Source of the DNA: Datisca glomerata
Lineage: Eukaryota; Streptophyta; Magnoliopsida; Cucurbitales; Datiscaceae
Reading direction: 5' to 3'
Assembly: GCA_003255025.1 (NCBI GenBank)
Contig: QANY01002227.1
Coordinates: 979,501 to 1,043,500 of the forward strand
DNA: 64,000 nt
Position numbers and translations under genes: made by a program. The notes beneath the pieces were generated by a model, which had not been told where the DNA came from, did not search any database, and saw only the letters and a list, made by a program, of their open reading frames with translations. The stretch's first letter is position 1. Each line of letters begins with the position of its first letter. Shown here piece after piece: positions 1 through 12,300 of this stretch.

Positions 1-100
1 GTTGATCTTTAAGTTCTTTCAACTCTGAGGGAGCCATACGATATGGAGCTTTGGAGATTGAGGCAGTGCTTAGTACCAACTCAATATGAAAATCCATCTT

Positions 101-655
101 TCAAGGAGGAGGAAGTCCCGGCAAATCATCAAGAAAAACATCCAAGAATTGAGAAACGATCGGGACCAATCCAATATCAACATGTGTCTTAGTTGTATCC
201 ACAATAGAAGCTAAGTAACCCCGGTTACCACGATCAAGTAGACGTTGTGCCCGCAAAGTAGATATAACTTTCGGTATTGAGCATTGTTTGGATCCCCTAA
301 ACTTGAAGCTAGGCCTACCAGGAGGTAGGAATCGAACTTCTTTTCGATAACAATCTATGTTGGCATAATTTACAACCAACCAATCCATCCCTAGGATTAC
401 ATCAAAATCATGCATCCCTATGACTATAAGTCTAGCACACATAACATTATCTGTAATCATCACTGAACAACTCTCTATTGCCTTATTAGCTAGGAGGGAA
501 GCTCCAGAAGGCGTAGAAACACATAATTCAAGACCCAAAGGCATAACAGGCAATGATGCATAAGTTACAAACGAAGTAGAAATAAAAGAATGCGTGGAAC
601 CAGAATCAATCAATGGGAAAACTGAATGTCCTAATACAAGTAATGTACCTGCCAC
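101..655 (-). pseudogene. gypsy pol fragment: aspartic protease
   Basis: This open stretch of 184 codons encodes a retrotransposon aspartic protease. The active-site segment reads LIDSGSTHSFIS near residues 16-27, followed by the flap/core region ILGMDWLVVNYANIDC near residues 88-103. The downstream part (LVPIVSQFLDVFLDDLPGLPPP) is the usual linker entering reverse transcriptase, which lies beyond the window. In an intact element the protease would cleave the Gag-Pol polyprotein inside the virus-like particle. It overlaps the 3' end of the gag frame in another frame. The stop at 101-103 falls at the entry to reverse transcriptase, so pol is interrupted here. Confidence 0.8.
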
Positions 656-1655
656 AACTTATCCGACTGCTCAGCTTCCTGGCGAGTTAATATGAAAACT
701 TTTCCTTTAGCTCTACCACCACCAACTTCATTGGTCTGTCCATGAGCAAGCAGAGGGCACTGTCTGAGGTAATGCCCAGTCTTTCCACACTTAAAGCAAG
801 CATTGATCGCCTTAAAACATCGACCAACACGATGTTTGTTACATGTATCAGCTAAGGGATTTGATTGGATCATCTGCCCTTTTGCATTGTGAGGACCCTG
901 ATGAGAATTCTGTGATTTCCTCTTTCCATGAAATGATTGCTCTGACTGAGGTGGTGCACGTGGTGAAAGATTCTGTTCTGTCAGTAAAGTTGCCTCAACC
1001 ACCGCTGCGTAGGTGGTATGCTTAAGAAGTGACACTGAACCCTTAATCTCTGGACGTGGTCCTCTTTTAAAAGTCTGAGCCTTTTTTATCTCGTTATCCA
1101 CATAGTGTGTGGCGTACTAAGACAATTCTTCAAACTTCCGCTCGTATTCAGTTACACTTATAGCTCCTTGCACAAGTCTAAGAAATTTGGCCTCGTTCCC
1201 TGTTTTGACCGTGATCGAAAAATATTTCTCAAGGAAAAGTTCCTTGAAACGATCCTATGTCATTGGATTACTGTCAATGTCATGATCTCTCCGTATGAGT
1301 TCCCACCATTTGCGAGCCTCCTATGTCAGCATAAATGTTGCGCAAATAACCATCTGAATCTCAGAACATGGCGTAAACTGGAAAATCTACTCCAATCTTG
1401 CAATCCATTCATCAGCAAGCAGTGGATCGGATGAATGGTCATCAAATTTAGGTGGATTCAGCCTCCTGAAGGTCTGTATCAACTGTATGTCCACTGGTGT
1501 TTGCTGTGGTTATTGTACTTGTTGTGTCGGGCGAGCTGTTGCCGTCTACCTTAACAATTCAAGAACTCTTGAAACATCTCCACCATAGTTGGTGGAGGGT
1601 CAGCAGTAGGATTGACTGGTGCGTGACTGTTGTTGTTACTTGTAGGGGGCGCCAT
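631..1655 (-). pseudogene. gypsy gag (nucleocapsid) pseudogene
   Basis: Gag probably starts at the ATG whose complement is 1653-1655, where the conceptual product begins MAPPTSNNNS. The reading frame down to about 1100 is interrupted by stops and frame changes. An open piece at 631-1101 ends with a CCHC zinc knuckle, CFKCGKTGHYLRQCP, the nucleic-acid-binding motif of nucleocapsid. It is followed by a basic tail and then the protease frame. Gag would normally coat the element RNA. The breaks make functional expression unlikely. Confidence 0.75.
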
Positions 1656-1876
1656 CGTACTACTAACCATACAACCGAAGACTTACCAAAAGTCTAATTT
1701 TAATGCGCAAAATAACATAAACATAATCGAACGTGTCATAACGAATCTAAAGCATATCAACTGATTCAATAGTTAAAACATATATATAACACGCGTACCT
1801 GACTTGTAAGATGATGGAGGAGCAGAATGAGAGACATGCCATACTTTTTACGTAGAAAAGTCTACAGAATCTAAAA

Positions 1877-1893
1877 CCATTGCTTTGATACCA
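1877..1893 (-). promoter_or_regulatory. primer-binding site, initiator Met tRNA type
   Basis: On the minus strand the sequence just inside the LTR is TGGTATCAAAGCAATGG. This closely resembles the initiator-methionine tRNA 3' end complement (TGGTATCAGAGC...) used by many plant LTR retrotransposons. It lies four bases from the LTR end at 1897, which fixes the element's orientation. Confidence 0.75.
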
Positions 1894-1896
1894 AAC

Positions 1897-3302
1897 TGTA
1901 ACGCCCCGATTCTCGAGGGTTAAACATGCTTGAAATTTCACAATTCAACCCCAATTCAATTAAAACCCTAATTTGAGAAACTCCCCAAATTGAAAACCCT
2001 AATTTTAACGTTAAATAGCGGAAGCATAAAATTATTTTAAAATAATATTAACTCATTAAATTAAAATAAATTATTCATTAAACTGTAATAAAGTGAAGCA
2101 CGAAAATCCATATGACATGAAAGATTAAACATGAATATTCATAAATATTTGAAATAACTGAAGTCATAATTAAACTTAGAAATCATAATCATGCTTGCTA
2201 TGACAGTCCCTCACTCCTGCTGCTCACCATCATCTGCAACACAATCATCTATGGGGGGTGAGTATTAAAAATACTCAGTAAGTAAATTCACATACTAATG
2301 AGTTTCACATGACATAAATGTAAACATATAACTCATGCAAATTTAATTCACATGTTTACAGGTCACATAAAATACTTGTAACTTGAACTTGAACTTGTAC
2401 TTATACATGCAATACTTATACCTGCTTACTCATAACCCGACTAGACATAGCCCTTGATTAACAACCTAACCAGAACTGTTTCACAACTTGAACTTGAACT
2501 TGTGACATGAATGTGAACATGACAGATTGGGTGTCCTGAAACTTGATGCCACTTAAGGTTATCTGAACCTCAATGACGCTAACATGAACATGGTGACACC
2601 CAACTGTATAACTTGATAACATGATGTGAACAATCTGGTTACTCGATAATCAAGGGACATGACTAAGTCTACTTCTTGTTTACTTATCACTTTTTACTTG
2701 AATTAATATTCATATTTCACGTTATCACATATACATGAGTAAACATATAACGTGTTCATGAACATAAACAGTATAACTAATACATGTATAACTTAAAATA
2801 TAATCATACTTAACATGGTAAATAATTTCATCATAATATGGAAAAGAAATAAAACACTTGATCATAAAATTGAACATACAGAAATAATAAAACAATTTCA
2901 CATTATATATTCTACACTTATAATACATGAACCGAATTATTATGTAAATCCACTTACCTGGATTCTCTACGAATTAAATTCAGCAACTAATGACTTGAAA
3001 TCCAAGGATCCCAGATCACAACAAATTCATATAATATCTACAATTATTTAATTAACCGGTCCGGTTCAGGTGAACCGGTTCAAAAGAAGGGGAAAAACAG
3101 AAAAGAGAGATGAAGAAGAGGGAAAGAGAGAGACGCAACAAGGGGGACGAAGGGGGGAGAGAGATAGAACAGAGAGGGGGGAGACAAAGAAGAGGGAGAG
3201 AGAGAGAGACTCAACAGAGGGGACGAAGGAGAGAGAGATAGAACAGAGAGGGGGAGGGAGACGAAGAAGAGGGAGAGAGAGATAGAACAGAGAGGGGGAG
3301 GG
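1897..3302 (-). repeat. 5' LTR (truncated) of the gypsy element
   Basis: About 1.4 kb matches the reverse complement of the 2.26 kb LTR at 51261-53524. For example, the segment around 2220-2340 pairs with about 53060-53180. The GA-rich tract at 3080-3300, which gives a spurious Arg/Glu-rich ORF, corresponds to the CT-rich tract at 51800-52110. Homology ends at 3300-3302, so roughly 0.5-0.8 kb of the LTR's own 5' portion is lost. Confidence 0.8.
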
Positions 3303-3331
3303 ACGCCCCTAAACTTATAAGGGCGGCGATT

Positions 3332-4372
3332 TGATGAGTGTATTTTACACTCGTAATTTAAATAATCTTAGCCTTATTTATGTTAGTTCTTTTAGATTTA
3401 TTGATTGATTTATGTTTATTTTTGTTTCTATATTGTAGGTTTGATATTAAATTACATTTGGATTGATTTGAAAGTAAAATTCGAAAATATCGCAAAAAGA
3501 ACGGACCTGGGCAGGAGGGCCAGTGTCGCAATGCTGGAAGTACAGAACGCCAGCGTCACGGCACTGGCTTCCCATCGTTGCAACGCTAGCACGTGACAGA
3601 TTGGTCAGTGTCGCCATGCTGGCTCCCACCGTCGCGACGCTGGTGCCATTTTAGATTTTTTTTGCGATTGTTTTGCTCAAATCTAATCCTTGACGGACCC
3701 TTGTGTATAAATAGAATATCTTAGAGTTTCAGAAGGGCCTTTAGACGTTTTTGGAATGTGAGAGATAAATGAGAAAACTTTTGGAAAGGAGAACAAGAAA
3801 ATCAAACTCGGAAATAATTTTCAACTTCAATTCCATCCTCAAAACTAGTTTTTCTTCCCTTTTTCTCTATGTTTATGAATATTAGTAGAATGATATGTTA
3901 TTTCATTATGTTCTAATTTTTTTTATCTAGGGCTATGATATAGCCAAACTATGATCATTCATAAATATTGATTTTTAATTCAATCGATATTTATTCAGTA
4001 TCATTTAGTGTTATAATTTGTTCTGAATGTTTGTGATTGTCTGGCCAACTATTACATAATTTTGGATTTAATTTTGAGACTGAGAAATGATGATTGAATC
4101 TGCTCTTTATTTATAACACCATTAGAATTTCATAAGTTAGAAATAATTATGAATCTAGTGTAGCAACTATAATTTCTTATACTTAATGAGTTTCATTATT
4201 TTAAATCTTGACAAAGATGTATGATTCATATTTTTGATTCATGATTATCAATACTCGAGAAAGATTGATAATTATATTAGAGAAATTTGCTATCAATGTT
4301 CTGAATAAACGTTAATTTATTGAGAATTGAAATTTAGAGCATATTTGGTTTGGTGAAATCGAAAACCCTAGA
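3332..4372 (+). repeat. LTR copy Y1 of an Athila/Tat-like element
   Basis: It begins TGATGAGTGTATTTTACACTC and ends near ...AACCCTAGA, and is collinear with 7090-8054. It contains two to three CpG-rich palindromic motifs (CCAGYGTCGC... type) between about 3515 and 3650. It also has a TATA-like GTATAAATAG near 3713. It is preceded by a 31 bp segment (3301-3331) that recurs before the second copy at 4474-4504. The ends are not clean TG...CA, so the 3' boundary is approximate. Confidence 0.7.
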
Positions 4373-4504
4373 TGGCAAATTTCTCATAATCTTCACATGA
4401 TTTATAAACCACGTGGTGCCTAGGTGGCGTAATGATAAGCTTCACAAGATTTATTACTGAACATACTTGTATGGGACGCCCATAAACTTATAAGGGTGGC
4501 GATT
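4373..4504 (+). repeat. short internal segment between two LTR copies
   Basis: This 132 bp segment follows LTR copy Y1 and begins TGGCAAATTT, plausibly a primer-binding-site position because TGG pairs with the tRNA CCA end. It ends with the 31 bp sequence GGACGCCC...GGTGGCGATT that also precedes Y1 at 3301-3331. It looks like an internally deleted element or a recombination junction. Confidence 0.45.
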
Positions 4505-4727
4505 TGATGAGTGTATTTTACACTCTTAATTTAAATAATCTTAGCCTTATTTTTGTTAGTTCTTTTAGATTTATTGATTGATTTATGTTTATTTTTGTTT
4601 CTATCTTATAGGTTTGATATTAAATTGCATTTGGATTGATTTGGAAAGATTTGAAAGTCAAAAATTTGAAAATATCACAAAAAGATCAGAACTGGGCAGG
4701 AGGGCTAGAGTCGCAATGCTGGTAGTA
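4505..4727 (+). repeat. truncated LTR copy Y2
   Basis: It starts at the same TGATGAGTG and is collinear with the first ~220 bp of Y1. It breaks off inside the CpG-palindrome region (after CAATGCTGGTAGTA) and runs directly into gag-pol remnant sequence. Confidence 0.7.
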
Positions 4728-5410
4728 TAAGAGAAAGCTAGAGGAGTATGAGACAGTTGCACTTACTCAGGAGTATAGTGCTATCTGGTAGAATAAATTA
4801 CCTCCAAAGTTAAAGGACCCTGGGAGTTTTACTATTCCTTGCATCATTGCAAATTCATATTTTGAAAAACCTTTATGTGTTTAGGTCTTTGGGAAGCTAA
4901 GCCCACGATGGTATCTTTACAGTTAGCTGATCGGTCTATCAAATATCCATTGGGGATTATTGAGGATGTTTTGGTAAACGTGGATAAATTTATCTTCCCA
5001 GCTGATTTTATTGTTCTTGATATGGAGGAAAACCAAGATATTTCAATTATTCTTGGTAGACCATTTTTAGCGATGGGAACAACTCTGATTGATGTGCAAA
5101 AAGGAGAACTTATTTTGAGAGTGCAAGATGATCATGTAATTTTTAATGTCTTCAAAGCAATCAAACACTCAAATGATATGAATAATTGTTTGAGGGTGGA
5201 TAGTCTAGAATTTGGAGAAGGTAAACCTAGACACCTACCATTTATTGAAAAACCATTAGTGTTAGACCTCCACCTGCGGTACACTTTTATGAGAGAAGAA
5301 TTCACTGAACCTGTCATTATCTCTGCTTCGTTAAATGGTGAACAAGAAGACAAGCTGCTGAGGGTTTTGAGAGAGCAACAAATGGTTCTTAGGATGGTCA
5401 ATTTCTGATA
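4728..5410 (+). pseudogene. Athila/Tat-like gag-pol remnant (protease to RT N-terminus)
   Basis: Translation upstream of 4875 gives LPPKLKDPGSFTIPC, the conserved lead-in to Athila/Tat-type protease. The open frame 4875-5408 continues with WEAKPTMVSLQLADRSIKYP and ILGRPFLAMG. It then gives VIISASLNGEQEDKLLRVL at the entry to reverse transcriptase. The segment that should hold the catalytic Asp-Gly-Ala/Ser triad is missing, with a frame break, at about 4872-4890. Reverse transcriptase, RNase H and integrase are absent. The copy is therefore non-functional. Confidence 0.75.
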
Positions 5411-7089
5411 CAAAGGGAATTCTAAAGTTAGTGGACAACGGATGACGCCTGGATGATCATTATGTCTGGCTGAAGACATTAAAACAAGCGTTACCAGGAG
5501 GCAACCCGATTATATTTATGTTATTTTTTTTTTGTTTTTTTTTGTTTTTTTGCTTATTTTATTTTTGTTTTTCTTCAGGTTTTTATATATATAAAAAAAT
5601 TATGGACGAATTTGGCTCATGCACCACTTTCCTCTCAGTTGGAGAAAACAAAAACAATGCAGAGACTAACGAGGATGATAGCTCATCGTTATCCAGGGAA
5701 GTCCTATCTACTTACTCCCTTTTACATTTTTTTTCTTTTCATTGAGGACAATGAAAGTTTTTAAGTTTGAGGGTGGTGGTTTTAATTTAAATTTCATTTT
5801 TTGGGGTTTTATTGTAGACAACAATAACACCAATGATGAGTTTGGTTTTGAATTATTGATAGCTTTGGAAAAATGATGAATTTGTGTATCGGTGTGTGTT
5901 TGAACCAAGTATTAATTTGCATTACACTAGATAATCTCGGCATATTGAGCACCTAGCCTTGAGCATTTGATTATCTTTTTGCTTAGAGAAGGTTTATGTG
6001 ACTTAAGAAATCATTATGATCTCAAAAGAATTCTAGAACCAATTCGATTGTCGGTCGAGGCAAAATTCTAGGTTACACTTCACTTAGAACATGATTTAAG
6101 CCATCTTTGGACCGTTTGAACTTTTCAAGCCAACCTATGCATAATTATTTCCCCAGTCATCCCTGTTGAGCTTACATAGTCATTTTTTATCACCCATGAT
6201 AACTTTATAACCTCATGAAAAGTTACTCCCCTTTAACCATTTTTACTCATAGTATTTTTAAATGTTCTAGGAATATGCTTGGAGCTATGACAATTTGGAT
6301 AAATGGGAGAAGTTTTGATTTATAAAAAAAATTGTGAATAAGTTTGATTTCGTAGCCTCTTGAACTTGAGTGACTAAGCTCGAAGGGGTGTCTTAACACC
6401 TAATACCCTAAGACCAACTAGTTTGGGAGCTATTAGTTGAAAACTCGTTAAGGAAAAGAGAAGTTTAAGGAAATCAAATTCAAAAAAAAAAAGAATGGTT
6501 GAGAATTGTTGAATATTTCAAGATGTGGAATGACAAGTTTGGGGTGTTGCGAGAAGAGTTGAATTAAGCTTGTTGATTCCTACAATGCATATTTGACTAT
6601 GAATAAAGATTGAGCCAAAATAATATCTTTTATCCTACCCTAAGCCCTAGCCATACATTACAAGCCTATGAAAGTCCTAATGATCTTAAGTGATGTGGTT
6701 TGCCTACACTAGTGGAGAGTGACATGAAAAATTGGTTATGGAGTTCTAATCTATTTATAGATTATTATATCCATTTTTGCAAGACTTAATTGCATAAACT
6801 CATCTGAGTTTAAGAGATTGAACGACTTAAGGTAACACACACACATACTTAAAACTTTTCAAGTTGGTAATTATGTTAAAGCTTTATATGATCATAATTC
6901 AGAAGTTTTTTTTTTGAGTTATTGCTATTTTGAAATCTCTGAAGCAAGTTTAGTTAGTAAAAAACAATACGTCACTCTTTCTTTAGTTTTTCAGAATTAA
7001 TGTTTATTGTTTTTCTTGTTTGATTTTTGTTTGTTTTGTTTTATTTTGTTTTGCTCAAGGACTAGCAAAAAGTTAAGTTTGAGGGTATT
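5411..7089 (+). other. noncoding 3' internal region and polypurine tract of the Y element
   Basis: There is no credible ORF. The stretch CATTGAGGACAATGAAAG followed by AAGTTTGAGGGTGGTGG (5742-5779) is typical of the 3' noncoding region of Athila/Tat-type elements. A purine-rich AAGTTTGAGGGTAT lies just before the 3' LTR at 7090 and is the likely polypurine tract. Confidence 0.55.
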
Positions 7090-8054
7090 TGATGAGTGTA
7101 TTTTACACTCATAATTTAGAACATCTTAGCCTTATTTTTGTTAGTTCTTTTAGATTGATTGATTGATTTATGTTTATTTTTGTTTCTATCTTGTAGGTTT
7201 GATATTCAATTGCATTTGGATTGATTTGGAAAGATTTGAAAGTAAAAAATTCAGAGAATATCGCAAAAAAAATGAAACTGGGCAGGAGGGCCAGCGTCAC
7301 AATGCTGGCAGTACAGAACGCCAGCATCGCGACGCTGGCGTGATTTTTGATTTTTTTACTCAAATTTAATCCTTGGCGAAACTTAGTATATAAATGGAAT
7401 ATCATAGAGTTTTAGAAGGGTCTTTAGACGTTTATGAACGTGAGAGGCAATTGAGAAGACTTTTGGAGAGGAGAAGAAGAAGATCGAACTCGAAAATGAT
7501 TTTCAACTTCAATTATATCCTCAAAACTAGTTTTTCTTCTCTTCTTTCTCTATATTTATGAATATTAGTAGAATGATTTCATATTTCATTATGTTCTAAT
7601 TTTTTTATATAGGGCTACGATGTAGCCAAACCATGATTGTTCATAAATATTGATTTTTAATTCAATCGATGTTTATTTAGTATTATTGAGTGTTATAATC
7701 CGTTCTTAATGCTTGTGATTGTCTGACCAACTATTGCATGATTTTGGATTTAATTCTGAGACTGAGAAGTGATGATTGAATCTGCTCTTTGTTTATAACA
7801 CCATTAAAATTTCACAAGTTAGAGATAATTATGAATCTAGTGTAGTAACTATAGTTTCATGTACTTAATGAGTTTCATTATATTGAATCTTGACAGAGAT
7901 GTATGATTTATATTTTTGATTCATGATTATTGATATTTGAGAAAGACTGGTAATTATATTAGAGAAATTTGCTATCGATGTTCTGAAAAAACGTTAATTG
8001 ATTGAGAATTAGAATTTAGAGCATGTTTGGTTTGGTGAAATCGAAAACCCTAGA
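7090..8054 (+). repeat. LTR copy Y3 (3' LTR)
   Basis: It is collinear with Y1 over roughly 965 bp, from TGATGAGTG to AACCCTAGA. It contains two CpG-rich palindromes at about 7290-7342, separated by CAGTACAGAAC. No short direct duplication flanking the whole chain could be recognised. Confidence 0.75.
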
Positions 8055-9194
8055 GCTTTTAACTATTCATAACAAACAAAGTAATTTAACATCATCATCA
8101 CTAAATCATAACATTTCTAAGTATTACCAAACAAAGTAATCTTAACTTTTTAGATATGTACTTTTCGACAATCATATTCCAGCAATCTTATTACGAAATC
8201 ATTTACTCGCAATCTTATACGAAACGAACCCTAAGGGCAAGCTTGGGGAAAACAAAACTAGCCTGACACAAAAGAATTTGAAGTTTTACAAGCCTCATCT
8301 CATCCACCTTGAACGAGACAGAGGCTAGGAAGAGAGCTTGGAATCCTGGAAGATTAGGTGTAAGGATATGAGAGATCACTCAACACTTAATGCTTTTACT
8401 TATCGGGATGGCTTGCATAAGAGGAGAATGCGTGTATCATGTAAAGGTAGGACACATTAAATGCACTCGTATTTAATGCATCGTCCTTCCCTTGAACCAC
8501 TCATCAACCACCCTTACCTATTCTGATCAAAGACGGTGGGGGGTGATAGATTATGTGCATCGGGTTGTTAAAGTATCCTCAAACCCTATAAATACCTCAT
8601 TCTTCAAAATGGAGGTGGTAAGTTCACAAAAATCATATAAAAACTCTGTCAACTTATCTTCACACTTATGACTTAACCATCAAAGATCGTTAGACGAGGA
8701 TACCTCTTCCGATAAATCCCCTCTTAGAACTTTTTGCTTTCGTGTGTGCAGGACAACAACTTACCTACTCGAGACATCGTGTGTAGTTCATATTATGGGA
8801 GTAACACCTCTTTTTTACAAAATAATAAAAAAATTAAAATTTGCTAACTCGACGATTAGAATCCGAAGGTTTATATAGATATTTTGGAAGCCGGCTAAGA
8901 GGGGTAACTAATGATGTATGAAATTAATCCTACAACTATAACCGTACACAGCTTTACACGTAATCTCTTATTCTCATTTTGGCCTTTTTTTTTACTTTTT
9001 TTGTTAATCAACCTTTGCGTCGCTTTCTTAAGCAAGCGAAAGCACATCATAACCAACCCACCTGCGGTTGTGGCCCATATACAGAATTTGTTGATTAAAT
9101 CGCAGTCGTTTAATGTACCTTGTCCTACACGATAGCCACGTGGTCTCGTTATCAGACGGTTTTGATTTAGTTAATTGATTATCTTAGATGGAGG
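8055..9194. other. intergenic region upstream of SCPL gene, possible old LTR remnant
   Basis: No ORF of note. Around 8540-8790 an LTR-like arrangement is seen: CCCTATAAATACCTC (TATA-like) near 8583, followed about 170 bp downstream by TTCGTGTGTGCAGGACAAC. Similar 'gtgtgcagga' tails end many plant LTR R/U5 regions. No partner LTR was found in the window, so this is only a suggestion. Confidence 0.3.
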
Positions 9195-9203
9195 TTATAA
9201 ATA
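9195..9203 (+). promoter_or_regulatory. TATA box of SCPL gene
   Basis: TTATAAATA lies about 140-160 bp before the candidate start codons. It is followed by a CT-rich leader (CTCTCTGATAC..., CTCTTTTTCTCTCTC...), a common plant 5'UTR composition. Confidence 0.5.
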
Positions 9204-9352
9204 TCATTCATCACACTCACACCTAACAGCCCTCTAGCGTTGCAAATGCAGACAGTTCTTTGCTCTCTCTGATACTTTTTCCATTTCCCAATACGCATCT
9301 TTCCCTTCATCTCTTTTTCTCTCTCTTTCTCTCTGTGAGAATGCAGGAGAAA

Positions 9353-12300
9353 ATGGAGAGTGCGACCTATCTCTTTCTTCTGTTTGCTTTTCTGATTATC
9401 TTTCCGTCTTTATCTTCGGCGGGAATTGCTGGTGATATTCCTTTCGCGCGGTCGAATTTTCCGTCTCTGCAGGCCGAGAAGCTTATTAGACAGCTTAATC
9501 TCTTCCCTAAGGAAGACATTAACATTGTTGATGTTAATGTCTCTGATTCTTCTGTAATTGATGGCGGGAAGAGGATCGTGGAGAGGCGGTTCAGGTTTCC
9601 CAACCTTGCTGATTCTGGGGTCTCGGTGGAGGACCTGGGCCACCATGCAGGTTATTACAAGATTGAGCATTCTCATGCCGCCAAGTGAGCTTTCTTAACA
9701 CCGAGATTCTAGCAATTTTTAAGTGGTTTTTTGTGTTTTTTTATTCTGATTGCAACTTCTGCGTGTTGAATTTGATATCTTTTTGGTTTGTTTTCTCCTT
9801 TGATCTATATGTCATCGATCACGGTTTACTTTACTTTTTATTATTTTGCTTCCTGATGTGGGAGTGGTATATTTTTTTTCAAATGAACATGTAATGCTCT
9901 TTCGTATGAGCTGAGCTCGTCGGTTTTTTCTAGAGGTTGAGAAAGTATTATATTAGTCTGGGTATCTAGTGTGTAGGTTCTCCTTTTCTTCTTTACTTTA
10001 CAGCTAACCATGAATTTTCATTATCATGTTCATATTGCCTAAGAAACTGAGGAGGGCGAAGTATTAAGTATTTTAATAGGACCTAAATTCTAGATGGAGT
10101 TGCATATGAAATCTTTTTGACTGGGACGTGTTCATATTTTGTTTATGATGTTAGAATACGCGATATTATATACTTTCAGGTTAGGATGGAGCGCAACTCT
10201 AAAGTTCCTCTTGCAATAGTTAAAATTGGTGGTCGCATCGAGGACTTTGTCTAAGAGATGGTTGTGAAATTACTTGTAATATGCTAAACTGCGGACTGGT
10301 GGATTTTTGTTGTTGTAAATCATTTCCATAATATGCTGTAGGTTTTTTATCGGTGTAATAGCGTTCTAACTGATCCAGAGTTTGTGCAGGATGTTCTACT
10401 TCTTCTTTGAATCACGCAACAGCAAGAAAGATCCTGTTGTGATATGGTTGACTGGAGGCCCAGGATGCAGTAGTGAATTAGCTATGTTCTATGAAAATGG
10501 TCCCTTCACTATCGCAAATAACTTGTCTCTTGTTTGGAATGAATATGGATGGGATAAGGTACGGTGTGTATCTCTAACTATCTTTATCGTTATTTGGGAT
10601 TGCATATTTCAAATTTCAAGTATAGAATAGGATATTGCATTGCAGTGTTAATCCTGCTTATTCACTCTATTTAGTATTTTGAATGAAATGTAATAATGCA
10701 CGCTAAACAGAGGCCTGTTTACACTGATGTTTCTTTTTGTTTATTCTTTTGCGATCATTTGAATTCCAATAGACTTCAGTATTCAAACAGAGGTTCAAAT
10801 AAATAGGTTCAGCCTTGAGCTTGTGTGACAAGGAGAAAAGAAAGAAGATAATATAATGGAAGCTAGTATAATGCTGTATTATGTGTCACTGAGTGCTATC
10901 CTTTCTTGTGGTTATTAGTAATTTAGCATATGCTGACATATTATTTTTATTTCCATATAAGTACGACTATCAACATAATGTTTGATCTTTAACATTCACT
11001 GAATAATTTGAGCATCCTGCATTGAATGAAATGAATCTTCATATAGTCAATAGTAGAACTATAAATTCTTTGTTCCTATCCAACCCAAAAAAAGTTTGTA
11101 TAGTAATTCGTAGGCTTGAAGTCCCCCCCCCTTTTTAATAACACACACATACACTCACACATCTCTCTTATGTTTATATACTCAGAATTTCTGTGACCAA
11201 CTCTACTAGTTTACAAGTGAAATAACTTTTTATTCTGTTTTGCAGGCCTCCAACCTTCTCTATGTTGACCAACCAATTGGTACTGGTTTTAGTTATAGTT
11301 CAGACAAACGCGACATTCGCCACAATGAAAAGGGTGTTAGTAATGACCTATATGACTTCTTACAGGTGTATTTTTATGCAGTATTCCATGTTTCTTTTTG
11401 ACATAGAGATTGAGGAAACACAAAGATCTATTCTTAAGTAATTAAGATGTATTATAGGCAAGATTAATGTGTTTTGTCCTTTATGAGGTCAGGCCTTCTT
11501 TGCTGAGCATCCTGAATTTGCAAAGAATGATTTCTTCATAACTGGAGAATCCTATGCTGGGCATTATATTCCTGCTTTTGCTGCTAGGGTCCACCAAGGG
11601 AACAAAGCTAAAGATGGAATTCATATAAACCTAAAAGTATGTCTCCAAATTCTCTTAAGAAACTGAAATAGGTTTACTATGATTTTACAGGCCTAAAGTA
11701 AAACTGTTTGACCAGGGATTTGCCATTGGCAATGGGCTTACTGATCCTGCGATCCAGTACAAAGCTTACACGGATTATGCATTGGACATGGGTGTAATTT
11801 CAAAATCTGCTTATGAACGTATTAACAAAATGGTTCCGGTTTGCGAAATGGCAATCAAGCTTTGCGGTAAGTTTATACAGGTTTGGCTGTGCAAAGATAT
11901 CAGGTCGCTGGTTAATTTGCTTTTATGATGACTAGTCTATGCACACGTGCGATGCACGTATAGTTAAACATATTATATTTTTAACTGTGATTATTACTTA
12001 TAATCATGTTGTGTTTATGTGAATTAAATAAGAATATATAACACCATATTATTCATTTTCAATTTATTTGAGTAAAATCAGTACAATGTTATATTGTTAT
12101 TATTTGTATTTGTTGATATATTTTGATTCTACCATGTCGTACCACATCATGTATGTTTGAGGGAAAAACTTAACTGTGTACAGTAGAAATATGCTCTCAA
12201 AAATTAAAAGACAAAATGATGTCATTAGAATTAAATTATATATTTCATATTTTGTTTTAAACTTTGATCTTCCATTTTAATTTTGCGGTGCAAATTCAAT

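Larger units (their letters stand above)
1..3302 (-). mobile_element. Ty3/gypsy LTR retrotransposon, 5' part, truncated by window edge
   Basis: The element reads right to left. Its LTR occupies about 1897-3302, the primer-binding site 1877-1893, gag 631-1655, and protease continues past position 1. The LTR end (TGTAACGCCCC on the + strand, so ...GGGGCGTTACA on the element strand) and its body match the reverse complement of the 51261-53524 LTR. The upstream part of this LTR is missing: homology stops in a GA-rich tract near 3300, where another element begins. The Gly-Ser-Thr protease and the CCHC knuckle followed by protease suggest a Tekay/Del-like chromovirus, but no integrase or chromodomain is visible to confirm this. 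It is probably inactive, because gag is frame-broken. Confidence 0.85.

Noticed and set aside
843..1434. Plus-strand ORFs of 60 and 109 codons
   Set aside because: Antisense shadows of the gypsy gag remnant.
9260..9352. Upstream start at 9260 for the carboxypeptidase
   Set aside because: The extra 31 residues translate a CT-rich leader before a normal signal peptide. Starts at 9341 or 9353 fit the family.
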